A DNA stretch of 64,000 bases from Candidatus Epulonipiscium sp. (lineage in GTDB: Bacteria > Bacillota_A > Clostridia > Lachnospirales > Cellulosilyticaceae), in assembly GCA_012841565.1 (NCBI GenBank), contig DUUM01000428.1, positions 62,001 through 126,000 on the forward strand, written 5' to 3'. Below the pieces are notes generated by a model. That model was not told the origin of the DNA, did no database searches, and saw only the letters and a list, made by a program, of their open reading frames with translations. Positions 1 to 7,573 of the stretch are shown here, piece by piece. The translations under genes were made by a program, and so were the position numbers. Every line of letters starts with the position of its first letter. Positions within the stretch are counted from its first letter, which is position 1.

Positions 1-16
1 TGATTATCTTATCCAT
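1..16 (-). CDS. Start of a gene running out of the window
   Basis: An ATG at 16-14 on the minus strand follows a purine-rich GGAAGGGG stretch that overlaps the end of galT. It would begin Met-Asp-Lys-Ile-Ile and continue beyond base 1. The position just after galT suggests the next gene of the galactose operon, but five codons cannot identify it. Confidence 0.4.
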
Positions 17-30
17 TTTTATCCCCTTCC

Positions 31-1572
31 TTATTTGAGTTCAAATCCCATATGTTTTATAAACTTTACAAATGCTGCCCTACCCTCATTATCCGTTTTA
101 TATACACCTGCATCTTCTAATACCTGAGTAAACTTTCTTCCAACTTCATATCGAATAGTCTTTGCTGCTTGTTCTGCTGACATTTTTATACCATATTGAT
201 CTCTCATATTTTTTATCCATTCTTCATGTTTCTTTAAATCAGAGCCTTCTGGTATATCTATTTTTTCTTTTCTCATCTCATCTGCTATTTTAGTTAACTC
301 TGCATCTAATCTTCCAGGTAATATTGCAAGTCCCATAACTTCAATTAAACCAATGTTTTCTTTTTTAATATGATGAAGGGCTGGGCGTGGATGGAATATG
401 CCATCTGGACGCTCTACACTTCTTCTGTTATTACGAAGGGCTAGGTCAAGTTCGTACTCTCCCTGCTTATTTTTACGAGCAATAGGTGTAATGGTGCTAT
501 GAGGCGTCATTTGGCCATTTTCTTCTTTTGTAAATGGTATAATTCCTACTGATTCATCTGTGTACTTTTCCCAAGTGTCTAGTATATAGCTACCTGTTTT
601 AATAATATCTTCTTTGTTTTGTCCTGATATTCTAATGACGGATAATGGCCATTTTACAATACCTACTTTAACCCCTTTATAATCTTTATGTCCAAAGCTA
701 TACTCTAAAGATGCGACTTCCATAGGGAACTCATGGCGTCCTCCTTGGTAATGCTCATGACTCATGATGGATCCACCTACAACAGGTAATCCTGCGTTAG
801 CACCTAAAAAATAATGGGGGAATTGTTCTACAAAACCTAGCAGTCTTACAAATGTTTCACTTGTCATGCTCATAGGACTATGTTTCTCAGAAAGAACAAT
901 GCAATGCTCATTGTAGTATACGTAAGGTGAATACTGCAAATACCATTTTTCACCCACCATATTAATAGGAATAATTCTATGGTTTTGTCTTGCTGGGTGG
1001 TTTAAGCTTCCTCTAAATCCTACATTTTCAGTACATAATAGGCACTTAGGATAGTTAGATTGCGGCATATCCCGTAGTCTTTCTATTTCTTTAGCATCTT
1101 TTTCTGGTTTGGAAAGATTAATGGTAATCTCTAGGTCACCATATTTTGTTGCTTCTCTCCAGTATAGGTTTTTTGCTATTCTATTCATCTGAATATAGTT
1201 AGAGTCCTTGGATAATTTATAGAAATTATCTGTGGCTTTTTCGATGCCTTCTTCATTTGCTATTTTATTAAAGATACGAATAACTTCTGAGGGTCTTGGA
1301 ACAACAATTCCCATTATTTTGGCTTCTAATAAATCACGGTATGTGGTTGTATTTTCTGGTATTAATCCTAATTTAAACCCAGCATCCAAAAGCGGGTCTA
1401 AAGCCTCTTGAATATTACATATCTTCTCTCCCGTAATCTCTCCTATATGAGGTTGATCTAGATTAAATAAATCAAGCAACGTATTTCTTATATAATCCTC
1501 ATCTTCTAAAATGACAATGTTCTTTTCTTTTGCAAATTCCATTAACTTTTCTATTCCTATTTCGATATTCAT
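31..1572 (-). CDS. galT: UDP-glucose--hexose-1-phosphate uridylyltransferase (class II GalT)
   Basis: This cytoplasmic Leloir-pathway enzyme exchanges UMP between UDP-glucose and galactose-1-phosphate. The 513-residue length and the sequence fit the Firmicutes class II GalT family, which is longer than the E. coli type. Visible motifs include a His-rich SHEHYQGG segment near residue 270 and HPRPALHH near residue 390. The start is supported by AGGAGG eight bases upstream. It lies 37 bp downstream of a LacI-type regulator on the same strand, so the two are probably co-transcribed and the regulator is a likely galactose sensor. Identification rests on whole-protein resemblance and is secure at family level. 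Confidence 0.95.
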   Translation of the reverse strand: MNIEIGIEKLMEFAKEKNIVILEDEDYIRNTLLDLFNLDQPHIGEITGEKICNIQEALDPLLDAGFKLGLIPENTTTYRDLLEAKIMGIVVPRPSEVIRIFNKIANEEGIEKATDNFYKLSKDSNYIQMNRIAKNLYWREATKYGDLEITINLSKPEKDAKEIERLRDMPQSNYPKCLLCTENVGFRGSLNHPARQNHRIIPINMVGEKWYLQYSPYVYYNEHCIVLSEKHSPMSMTSETFVRLLGFVEQFPHYFLGANAGLPVVGGSIMSHEHYQGGRHEFPMEVASLEYSFGHKDYKGVKVGIVKWPLSVIRISGQNKEDIIKTGSYILDTWEKYTDESVGIIPFTKEENGQMTPHSTITPIARKNKQGEYELDLALRNNRRSVERPDGIFHPRPALHHIKKENIGLIEVMGLAILPGRLDAELTKIADEMRKEKIDIPEGSDLKKHEEWIKNMRDQYGIKMSAEQAAKTIRYEVGRKFTQVLEDAGVYKTDNEGRAAFVKFIKHMGFELK

Positions 1573-1609
1573 TGCATGGCCTCCTAATATTATTTCATTT
1601 CTATCTACT

Positions 1610-2659
1610 TTATGGACTCACCTTTTGACAACTGTCTCTTTCTATTAACGTTGATGTTACAACTACTTTTCTGGTTTCAGGATGTGTTACTATATCTGTT
1701 TTAATTCTTGTTTTTTCTTCTAAAATATCCAAGAGCATTTTAGCCGCTACTGTTCCTAGTTCATGCATATTTTGATCAACTGTTGTCAGCTTTGGTTCTA
1801 TAAGGACTGATAATTCTATGTTATCAAAGCCTATAACTGACACTTCATCTGGGATAAGCTTTCCAATCCTACGACAGGCATTAATAGCACCTAGGGCCAT
1901 GATATCATTACAGGTAAATATGGCCGTCGTGTTAGATTCTTGCATAAAAAACTGTTCTGCTTTAGTCATGGCTTCATTAACCGTATGTTCTGTATTTCCT
2001 TCTCCGATATTAATGATATTAATATTGGCTTGAAGATTGTGCTCTTCCATCATCTGTGTATATATCTTTTCTTTTATATCATATGAGTAACTATTTTTCC
2101 CCCTCATAAAAGCTATATTCTGATGCCCTAAGGAAAATAGATAGTGCATTGCTTGGGTTGTGCCCATTTCTTCATCGTTTAGTACAAAGTTACAATCAAT
2201 ATTGTTGCTATAGCCATTAATAGATACTAAAGGCAATTTTTTATTCATTTCTTCAAAATAACCATTTTTCATATTATCTATGGTAGGGTCAATGATAATG
2301 ATCCCGTCTACTTGCCTAGAAGCTAAAGACCTCATATAGGATAACTCTTTGGCTGGATCAGCATCTGTATCACACAAATAAATATGGTACCCCTCACTTC
2401 TTAGGGTTTTCTCAATCGCTTTAACGACTGACGGGAAAAATAAGTTTGTAATACTAGGTACAATAACCCCTATGGTATCCGATTTTCTATTAATTAATCC
2501 CCTTGCCAAAACATTAGGTTCAAATTGCATCTCGTCAATAACCTTTTGTACCTTTTGCCTTGTTGATTCCTTTACAGGGTAGTTTCCATTAATAACCCTG
2601 GATACTGTTGCAATGGATACCCCTGCTTCTTTAGCAACATCTCCAATTGTTTGTTTCAT
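1610..2659 (-). CDS. LacI/GalR-family transcriptional regulator
   Basis: A 349-residue sugar-responsive repressor. Residues 1-50 carry the LacI helix-turn-helix and hinge (TIGDVAKEAGVSIATVSRVING). The rest is a periplasmic-binding-protein-like sensor domain, beginning at the typical SDTIGVIVPSI stretch. It sits directly upstream of galT on the same strand, so control of galactose use and of itself is likely, although the effector is not visible in the sequence. An 18-bp palindrome lies between its start and the predicted promoter and is a candidate autoregulatory operator. LacI proteins respond to many sugars, so a GalR role is inferred only from context. Confidence 0.9.
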   Translation of the reverse strand: MKQTIGDVAKEAGVSIATVSRVINGNYPVKESTRQKVQKVIDEMQFEPNVLARGLINRKSDTIGVIVPSITNLFFPSVVKAIEKTLRSEGYHIYLCDTDADPAKELSYMRSLASRQVDGIIIIDPTIDNMKNGYFEEMNKKLPLVSINGYSNNIDCNFVLNDEEMGTTQAMHYLFSLGHQNIAFMRGKNSYSYDIKEKIYTQMMEEHNLQANINIINIGEGNTEHTVNEAMTKAEQFFMQESNTTAIFTCNDIMALGAINACRRIGKLIPDEVSVIGFDNIELSVLIEPKLTTVDQNMHELGTVAAKMLLDILEEKTRIKTDIVTHPETRKVVVTSTLIERDSCQKVSP

Positions 2660-2672
2660 CTGTTACCTCCTT

Positions 2673-2690
2673 ATAGAAAAGGTTTTCTAT
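2673..2690. promoter_or_regulatory. Candidate LacI-type operator
   Basis: ATAGAAAA-GG-TTTTCTAT is an 18-bp inverted repeat of even symmetry, as LacI-family operators are. It lies just before the ribosome binding site of the regulator and just downstream of its predicted -10. The centre is GG rather than the common CG, so this is a candidate only. Confidence 0.4.
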
Positions 2691-2698
2691 TTAATCAT

Positions 2699-2727
2699 AT
2701 AATATCATAAGGCGGGACGGTTAACAA
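2699..2727 (-). promoter_or_regulatory. Predicted promoter of the regulator-galT operon
   Basis: On the minus strand TTGTTA (2727-2722) is separated by 17 bases from TATTAT (2704-2699). The -35 hexamer and half of the spacer are made of a dispersed repeat (core GGGACGGTTAACAAGT on the plus strand) found elsewhere in the window. Confidence 0.5.
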
Positions 2728-2730
2728 GTC
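2714..2730. repeat. Single arm of the GGTTAACAAG repeat, copy 1
   Basis: The plus strand reads GGGACGGTTAACAAGTC here. The same core recurs near 29987, 37585 and 55914. No matching second arm is seen nearby. Confidence 0.6.
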
Positions 2731-2756
2731 ATTACAGCCATTTTATTGTGAAAATT

Positions 2757-2795
2757 GACAAAAAATATCGGGGCCTAAATTTAGCCACCGATACC
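2757..2795 (-). terminator. Terminator after trpB
   Basis: Read on the minus strand, an ATCGG...CCGAT stem enclosing a CTAAATTTAG core is followed by a run of six T. It lies just past the trpB stop, separating trpB from the regulator-galT operon. Confidence 0.7.
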
Positions 2796-2804
2796 TGTCC
2801 TATA

Positions 2805-3986
2805 TTATTTTTGTTTTCCTTTTAAATACTTTCCTACTTCTTCTACGTCTTTATCGCCTCTTCCAGACACGTTTACAATAACAATTTCTTCTTTGTCTCT
2901 TGTTGGCGCATATTTCATTCCATATGCAAGTGCATGGGCGCTTTCAATCGCTGGTAATATTCCCTCTAACTGACATAATACTTGGAGTGCTTCTATTGCC
3001 TCATCATCTGTAATTGCATAATACTGAGCTCTTCCTGTTTCACTTAAAAAAGCATGTTCGGGTCCAACACCTGGATAATCTAGACCTGGAGAGATAGAAT
3101 AGACTGAAAGTGGCTCATCCTCATCATCCACAAGGCAAAGGGTTTTCATGCCATGTATAACGGCTGTTCTGCCTTTGGTAATCGTTGCTGCATGCATATC
3201 TGTATCAACGCCTTGACCACCCGCCTCTACACCTATCAGTGCAACTTCCTCATGTGGTACAAATGCTGTAAAAGCTCCAATTGCATTACTTCCACCACCA
3301 ATACATGCAATAACTGCATTTGGTAACCTACCTTCAACTTCTAATATCTGCTCTTTTGCTTCTTCACCAATAATCTTTTGAAATTCACGCACTATGGTTG
3401 GGTAAGGATGTGGCCCAACAGCTGAACCTAATACGTAAAATGTATCTTCTGATGCATCTACCCACGCCAAAATAGCTGCGTCGACAGCTTCCTTAAGCGT
3501 CTTTGTACCATGGGTTACTTTTATAACTGTAGCCCCTAGCATTTCCATTCTAAAGACATTAATTGCTTGGCGCCTTACATCTTCTTCCCCCATATAAACA
3601 ACGCATTCCATTCCCATAAGGGCTGCCACTGTAGCCGTTGCAACCCCATGTTGCCCCGCCCCTGTTTCTGCAATCACTTTTGTTTTACCCATGCGCTTGG
3701 CTAAAAGCATTTGTCCTAGAACATTATTAATCTTATGTGATCCTGTATGGTTTAAATCTTCTCTTTTAAGATATACTTTTGCCCCACCTAAATGGGCTGT
3801 GAGTCTTTCTGCAAAATACAGTGGTGAAGGCCTTCCTACATATTGCTTAAGATAATATTCATATTCTTTTCTAAAATCCTCATCATCTTTGTACTTCAAA
3901 AAAGCAGCTTCTAATTCATTCAATACTAACTTATTTTTTTCTGGAACAAATTGTCCACCAAAATCCCCAAATACTTGTTTCATCAT
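2805..3986 (-). CDS. trpB: Tryptophan synthase beta chain
   Basis: A PLP enzyme condensing indole with serine to give tryptophan. The 393 residues match classical TrpB (TrpB1): [11 protein letters not shown] at the N-terminus, the PLP lysine in HTGSHKINN near residue 85, and the phosphate-binding GGGSNAIG near residue 230. No trpA or other trp gene is adjacent; whether trpA lies elsewhere cannot be seen. Two ATGs in tandem follow AGAGGGG, so the start may be one codon later. The gene has its own consensus promoter and a terminator-like hairpin in a very short leader, pointing to control separate from a trp operon. It may salvage indole, but that is inference. Confidence 0.95.
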   Translation of the reverse strand: MMKQVFGDFGGQFVPEKNKLVLNELEAAFLKYKDDEDFRKEYEYYLKQYVGRPSPLYFAERLTAHLGGAKVYLKREDLNHTGSHKINNVLGQMLLAKRMGKTKVIAETGAGQHGVATATVAALMGMECVVYMGEEDVRRQAINVFRMEMLGATVIKVTHGTKTLKEAVDAAILAWVDASEDTFYVLGSAVGPHPYPTIVREFQKIIGEEAKEQILEVEGRLPNAVIACIGGGSNAIGAFTAFVPHEEVALIGVEAGGQGVDTDMHAATITKGRTAVIHGMKTLCLVDDEDEPLSVYSISPGLDYPGVGPEHAFLSETGRAQYYAITDDEAIEALQVLCQLEGILPAIESAHALAYGMKYAPTRDKEEIVIVNVSGRGDKDVEEVGKYLKGKQK

Positions 3987-4009
3987 ATTATGTACCCCTC
4001 TCTGATTCT

Positions 4010-4057
4010 ATAATAAATAAAAAACTATATAATCCCCGAATTAGGACTATATAGTTT
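4010..4057 (-). terminator. Terminator-like hairpin in the trpB leader
   Basis: On the minus strand a 14-bp stem (4057-4044 with 4035-4022, one G-U pair), with an 8-nt loop, is followed by a T-rich stretch. It begins only a few bases after the expected transcription start of trpB and ends before its ribosome binding site, so it looks like an attenuator. No competing anti-terminator, T-box element or leader peptide fits in the space. Confidence 0.65.
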
Positions 4058-4068
4058 ATAATGTCACA

Positions 4069-4097
4069 ATTATATAATATATATTTTTCACTGTCAA
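4069..4097 (-). promoter_or_regulatory. Consensus promoter of trpB
   Basis: TTGACA (4097-4092), 17-bp spacer, TATAAT (4074-4069) on the minus strand: a perfect sigma-A promoter. It overlaps the upstream region of the divergent truA promoter. Confidence 0.85.
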
Positions 4098-4113
4098 TAA
4101 TTTATTGGTTTTG

Positions 4114-4122
4114 TGCTATAAT
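4114..4122 (+). promoter_or_regulatory. Extended -10 promoter of truA
   Basis: TGCTATAAT is an extended -10 element. The -35 region is weak and shared with the divergent trpB -35. The truA ATG lies 38 bases downstream. Confidence 0.6.
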
Positions 4123-4159
4123 AGAATAGATAATATAATCAACAGATGGGAGTTTTTAT

Positions 4160-4915
4160 ATGGCTAATTATAAATTAATTATTGCATACGATGGTACCAG
4201 ATACAAAGGTTGGCAACGTCTTGCTGATAGTGAGGATACGGTTCAAGGTAAAATCGAAACAGTTCTTTCTAAAATGACAAAAGAGAAAATCCAAATTATA
4301 GGTGCTGGCCGTACAGACGGTGGCTCACACGCTAGGGCTCAAGTAGCCTCTTTTCATACTGACTTCAAAACAACTCAAGACGATATTTTTAAATATTTAA
4401 ATGCTTATTTACCGAAAGATATCTCTGTTATTGGAGCAAATAAGGTTGACCCTCGTTTCCACGCTAAGTTCAATGCAACTTCCTTAAGATATGTTTATCA
4501 ATTACGCACTGGATTAACCTCTAATCCTTTTGATCGCCAGTATCGCCTTCATATTGCTGAAAAATTAAACTATAAATTAATGGACGAAGCTTGCAAACAT
4601 TTCCTTGGAACCCATGATTTCCAAAGCTTCACATCTAGAAAAAGTAAAACTAAATCAAATGAACGTACCCTTACACGTCTAGAACTTGTGAAAAATGGGA
4701 ATGATTTAGATATCGTCTTTGAAGGAAGTGGATTTCTTCATAACATGGTACGCATTATAACAGGTACTCTTATTGAAATCGGACAAGGTAAAAGATCTCC
4801 TTCTGATATTAAGAATATCTTTGCTGCAAAATCCAGAGAAGTTGCTGGTTATACCGTATCCCCTCAAGGTATGTTTTTAGATGAAGTTATCTATGAACCT
4901 GTAGATACTATATAA
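4160..4915 (+). CDS. truA: tRNA pseudouridine synthase A
   Basis: Makes pseudouridine at positions 38-40 of tRNA anticodon arms. The 251-residue length is normal. The catalytic aspartate lies in GAGRTDGGSHARAQV near residue 52, and further family motifs are the N-terminal YDGTRYKGWQ and HNMVRIITGTLIEIGQGK near residue 195. Translation starts at ATG after a GGGAG ribosome binding site. The next gene begins 27 bp later on the same strand and is probably co-transcribed. TruA identification is secure. Confidence 0.97.
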   Translation: MANYKLIIAYDGTRYKGWQRLADSEDTVQGKIETVLSKMTKEKIQIIGAGRTDGGSHARAQVASFHTDFKTTQDDIFKYLNAYLPKDISVIGANKVDPRFHAKFNATSLRYVYQLRTGLTSNPFDRQYRLHIAEKLNYKLMDEACKHFLGTHDFQSFTSRKSKTKSNERTLTRLELVKNGNDLDIVFEGSGFLHNMVRIITGTLIEIGQGKRSPSDIKNIFAAKSREVAGYTVSPQGMFLDEVIYEPVDTI

Positions 4916-4942
4916 AACTTATATTTATGAAAGGAGGTAACC

Positions 4943-5413
4943 ATGGTTACACTTCCTATTATCAATAATAATTTGTTTATGAACTGTTTACTCAAACAAA
5001 ATCTTTTTGACACTTTTGAAGTACGCGAGGTTACTCTCCATACATCTTATAAAATGCATTTAGACGGAAGACGAAATACTGATTTTTATGATGATATGGA
5101 ATCGGAAGGTCGTAGTGAGTGCCAAGGTCTTAGTGAGTATTTATCCTGGTCTGAACTTAAGCCACATATTTTTGAGCTCATTAAAGGCACTAAATCTCCT
5201 ACCTACCTAAAAATCATTCTTTCCACTTCCCCTTTAAAAACCCAGGAGATTTCTGAAGAGGCCTCAACGTTTTTTCTTAATATCACCTATAAAGAAGGGG
5301 CTATTTCTTGTATCACCGGAACAGCCTATGCTTCCTTTTCGCTAGATAAAACACCGGAGCAAGCGTGGGATCAAAAAATGACCAAATTCTTAATTTCAAA
5401 TAACCTCTTATAA
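4943..5413 (+). CDS. Uncharacterised protein, DUF5721-like
   Basis: A 156-residue cytoplasmic protein with no signal peptide or membrane segment. It follows truA closely with a strong AAAGGAGG ribosome binding site, so it belongs to the truA transcript. The composition and the FMNCLLKQNLFDTFEVREVTL...DGRRNTDFYDD pattern recall a small family (DUF5721) known from Lachnospiraceae relatives. That assignment is from memory and uncertain. No catalytic motif is evident and I cannot assign a function. Confidence 0.75.
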   Translation: MVTLPIINNNLFMNCLLKQNLFDTFEVREVTLHTSYKMHLDGRRNTDFYDDMESEGRSECQGLSEYLSWSELKPHIFELIKGTKSPTYLKIILSTSPLKTQEISEEASTFFLNITYKEGAISCITGTAYASFSLDKTPEQAWDQKMTKFLISNNLL

Positions 5414-5466
5414 CGAATGTACAAAAAGTTGTCTTGTTCTCTTGACAACTTTTTATACATTCGTTA
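5412..5466 (+). terminator. Long palindrome, terminator of the truA operon
   Basis: A near-perfect inverted repeat: AACGAATGTA and AAAAAGTTGTC face GACAACTTTTT and TACATTCGTT with a loop of about ten bases. The descending arm contains T5. It starts at the stop codon of the preceding gene. The same descending arm also holds the -35 and spacer of the htpG promoter. Confidence 0.75.
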
Positions 5467-5470
5467 TGAT
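5442..5470 (+). promoter_or_regulatory. Promoter of htpG
   Basis: TTGACA (5442-5447), 17-bp spacer, TATGAT (5465-5470). It is embedded in the right arm of the preceding terminator palindrome. Expected transcription start is near 5477, immediately before the CIRCE-like element. Confidence 0.85.
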
Positions 5471-5481
5471 ATGAAGTAAGC

Positions 5482-5508
5482 TTAGCACTCATTAAACAGG
5501 ACTGCTAA
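5482..5508 (+). promoter_or_regulatory. CIRCE-like operator (HrcA binding site)
   Basis: TTAGCACTC-N9-GACTGCTAA matches the CIRCE consensus TTAGCACTC-N9-GAGTGCTAA with one mismatch and exactly nine spacer bases. It lies just downstream of the htpG promoter, the usual place for HrcA repression. It predicts heat-shock control of htpG by HrcA. Confidence 0.85.
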
Positions 5509-5547
5509 CAATATTTATTACAATTCAATATTCTAGGAGGAATTTAT

Positions 5548-7497
5548 ATGTCTCAAAAAGGAACTTTATCCATTCACAGTGAAAACATTTTCCCTATTAT
5601 TAAAAAATGGTTATACTCAGACCATGATATTTTTATAAGGGAATTAATCTCAAATGGATGCGATGCCATCTTAAAATTTAAAAAATTATGTAGCATGGGA
5701 GAAACAACTTGCCCAGCTGACGAAAAGTATAAAATTAATGTTACATTAGATGAAAAAGCTAGAACCATTACGATCTCTGATAATGGTCTTGGTATGACCA
5801 AAGAAGAAATCGAAAAGTACATTAATCAAATTGCTTTCTCAGGTGCTGAAGACTTTTTGGAAAAATATCAAGATAAAATGGATCAAGAGCAAATCATTGG
5901 TCACTTTGGTCTTGGATTCTACTCTTCTTTTATGGTTGCAAATACCGTAGAGATTAATACTTTATCTTACCAAGACGGTGCAGAACCTGCTAAGTGGAGC
6001 TGCGACGGCGGAACTGATTACGAAATCACAGATGGAACTCGCACAGAACGTGGAACTGATATTATTCTTCATATTAGTGAAGATGGTGAAACCTTCTTAA
6101 AAGAACATGAACTAAGAGGCATTATCGAAAAATACTGTAGCTTTATGCCAATTCCTATCTTCCTTGATGTTGTTAAGGAAAAAGAAGAAAAAACTATTGC
6201 TTCAGATATACCTGCAGATGTAGCAGAAGATAAAGCGACAGATATTGATGGACTAGATGTTGAGTCTATTACAGGTGAAGATACAGAAGAACTAGATGCT
6301 TTAGATGAAGAACCTGAGCCTCTTAACGATATCAACCCACTCTACACAAGAAAACCTAGTGAATGTACCGACGAAGAATATAAAGACTTCTACAAGAAAA
6401 CATTTATGGACTTTAATGAGCCTTTATTTTGGATCCACTTAAATATGGACTATCCTTTTAGACTTAAAGGGATATTATACTTCCCCAAATTAAAACATGA
6501 ACTTGAAACCATCGAAGGTACCATAAAGCTTTATAACAACCAAGTATTTGTTGCCGAAAATATTAAAGAAGTTATTCCAGAGTTCTTACTTCTCTTAAAA
6601 GGCGTTATTGACTGTCCAGACTTACCTCTAAACGTTTCTAGAAGCTTACTTCAAAATGATGGTTTCGTCAGAAAAATTTCTGATTACATTACAAGAAAAG
6701 TTGCGGACAGGCTTACTTCATTATACAAAAAAGACAATGATAATTACGTTAAGTTCTGGGATGATATTTCACCATTTGTTAAATACGGATGTATTCGCGA
6801 ACCTAAATTCTTTGACAAAATGAAAGATAGCGTTATTTATAAAACAACATCAGATGATTATATTTCGCTTGATCAGTACCTAGAGCGCAATAAAGAAAAA
6901 CATGAAAACAAGGTCTTTTATGTTTCTGATGCATTACAACAAGCCCAGTATATTAAACTCCTGAAAGACAATGAGCTTGAGGCAATATTATTAACTCACT
7001 CCATTGACAATGCCTTCATGTCCCATGTTGAAATGCGAAATCAAGGGGTTAAATTTACTCGTGTTGACTCTGATTTGTCAGATGCATTAAAAGGCGAAGA
7101 AGTAGACAAAGATATCCAAGAAAAGTTAAGTGCTTTATTTAAAGAAATTCTTGGGAATGAAAAACTTGATGTACAGGTTGAAAACTTAAAGACAGCATCT
7201 ATTTCTGGGATGATTCTACTATCTGAAGAAAACCGTAGAATGCAAGAAATGATGAAAATGTATGGGATGGATTTAGGCGGAGCAGCCCCAGCAGCTGAAG
7301 AAAAGCTTATCCTAAACCAAAATAACCCGCTCATCCAATTACTCTCCTCAAAGATAGAGGATAAAGAAATATCTAAACTTCTTTGTGAGCAGGTCTATGA
7401 CCTTGCACTCTTATCTCACAAGCCACTTGAGGCAGATGCCATGACTGCATTTATTGAGAGAAGTAATAAAGTCCTTGAAATCTTAGCACAAAAATAA
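5548..7497 (+). CDS. htpG: Chaperone HtpG (bacterial Hsp90)
   Basis: An ATP-driven dimeric cytoplasmic chaperone. The GHKL ATPase domain occupies about residues 1-210, with ELISNGCDAI (normally ELISNASDA), DNGLGMT and GHFGLGFYSSFMV. The middle domain (from about 260) contains LPLNVSRSLLQND, and the C-terminal dimerisation domain ends near 649. Between N and middle domains, residues about 208-258 form a strongly acidic segment rich in Glu and Asp, resembling the charged linker of eukaryotic Hsp90 that E. coli HtpG lacks. AGGAGG precedes the ATG. Promoter and CIRCE-like operator upstream indicate a monocistronic heat-shock gene. Confidence 0.97.
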   Translation: MSQKGTLSIHSENIFPIIKKWLYSDHDIFIRELISNGCDAILKFKKLCSMGETTCPADEKYKINVTLDEKARTITISDNGLGMTKEEIEKYINQIAFSGAEDFLEKYQDKMDQEQIIGHFGLGFYSSFMVANTVEINTLSYQDGAEPAKWSCDGGTDYEITDGTRTERGTDIILHISEDGETFLKEHELRGIIEKYCSFMPIPIFLDVVKEKEEKTIASDIPADVAEDKATDIDGLDVESITGEDTEELDALDEEPEPLNDINPLYTRKPSECTDEEYKDFYKKTFMDFNEPLFWIHLNMDYPFRLKGILYFPKLKHELETIEGTIKLYNNQVFVAENIKEVIPEFLLLLKGVIDCPDLPLNVSRSLLQNDGFVRKISDYITRKVADRLTSLYKKDNDNYVKFWDDISPFVKYGCIREPKFFDKMKDSVIYKTTSDDYISLDQYLERNKEKHENKVFYVSDALQQAQYIKLLKDNELEAILLTHSIDNAFMSHVEMRNQGVKFTRVDSDLSDALKGEEVDKDIQEKLSALFKEILGNEKLDVQVENLKTASISGMILLSEENRRMQEMMKMYGMDLGGAAPAAEEKLILNQNNPLIQLLSSKIEDKEISKLLCEQVYDLALLSHKPLEADAMTAFIERSNKVLEILAQK

Positions 7498-7515
7498 ATA
7501 ATTGTTTTAAATTTA

Positions 7516-7558
7516 AAATGGGTATAAATCATTAACTGATTTATACCCATTTTTTATC
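7516..7558. terminator. Bidirectional terminator between htpG and the convergent gene
   Basis: AAATGGGTATAAATCA pairs with TGATTTATACCCATTT around a short loop and is followed by T6 on the plus strand. It separates htpG from the minus-strand exported protein. Confidence 0.85.
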
Positions 7559-7573
7559 GTTCTTAATACTATT

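Noticed and set aside
3986..4160. T-box or tandem trp leader before trpB
   Set aside because: The leader is only about 75 bases and lacks the T-box consensus and any run of Trp codons. Only a hairpin remains.
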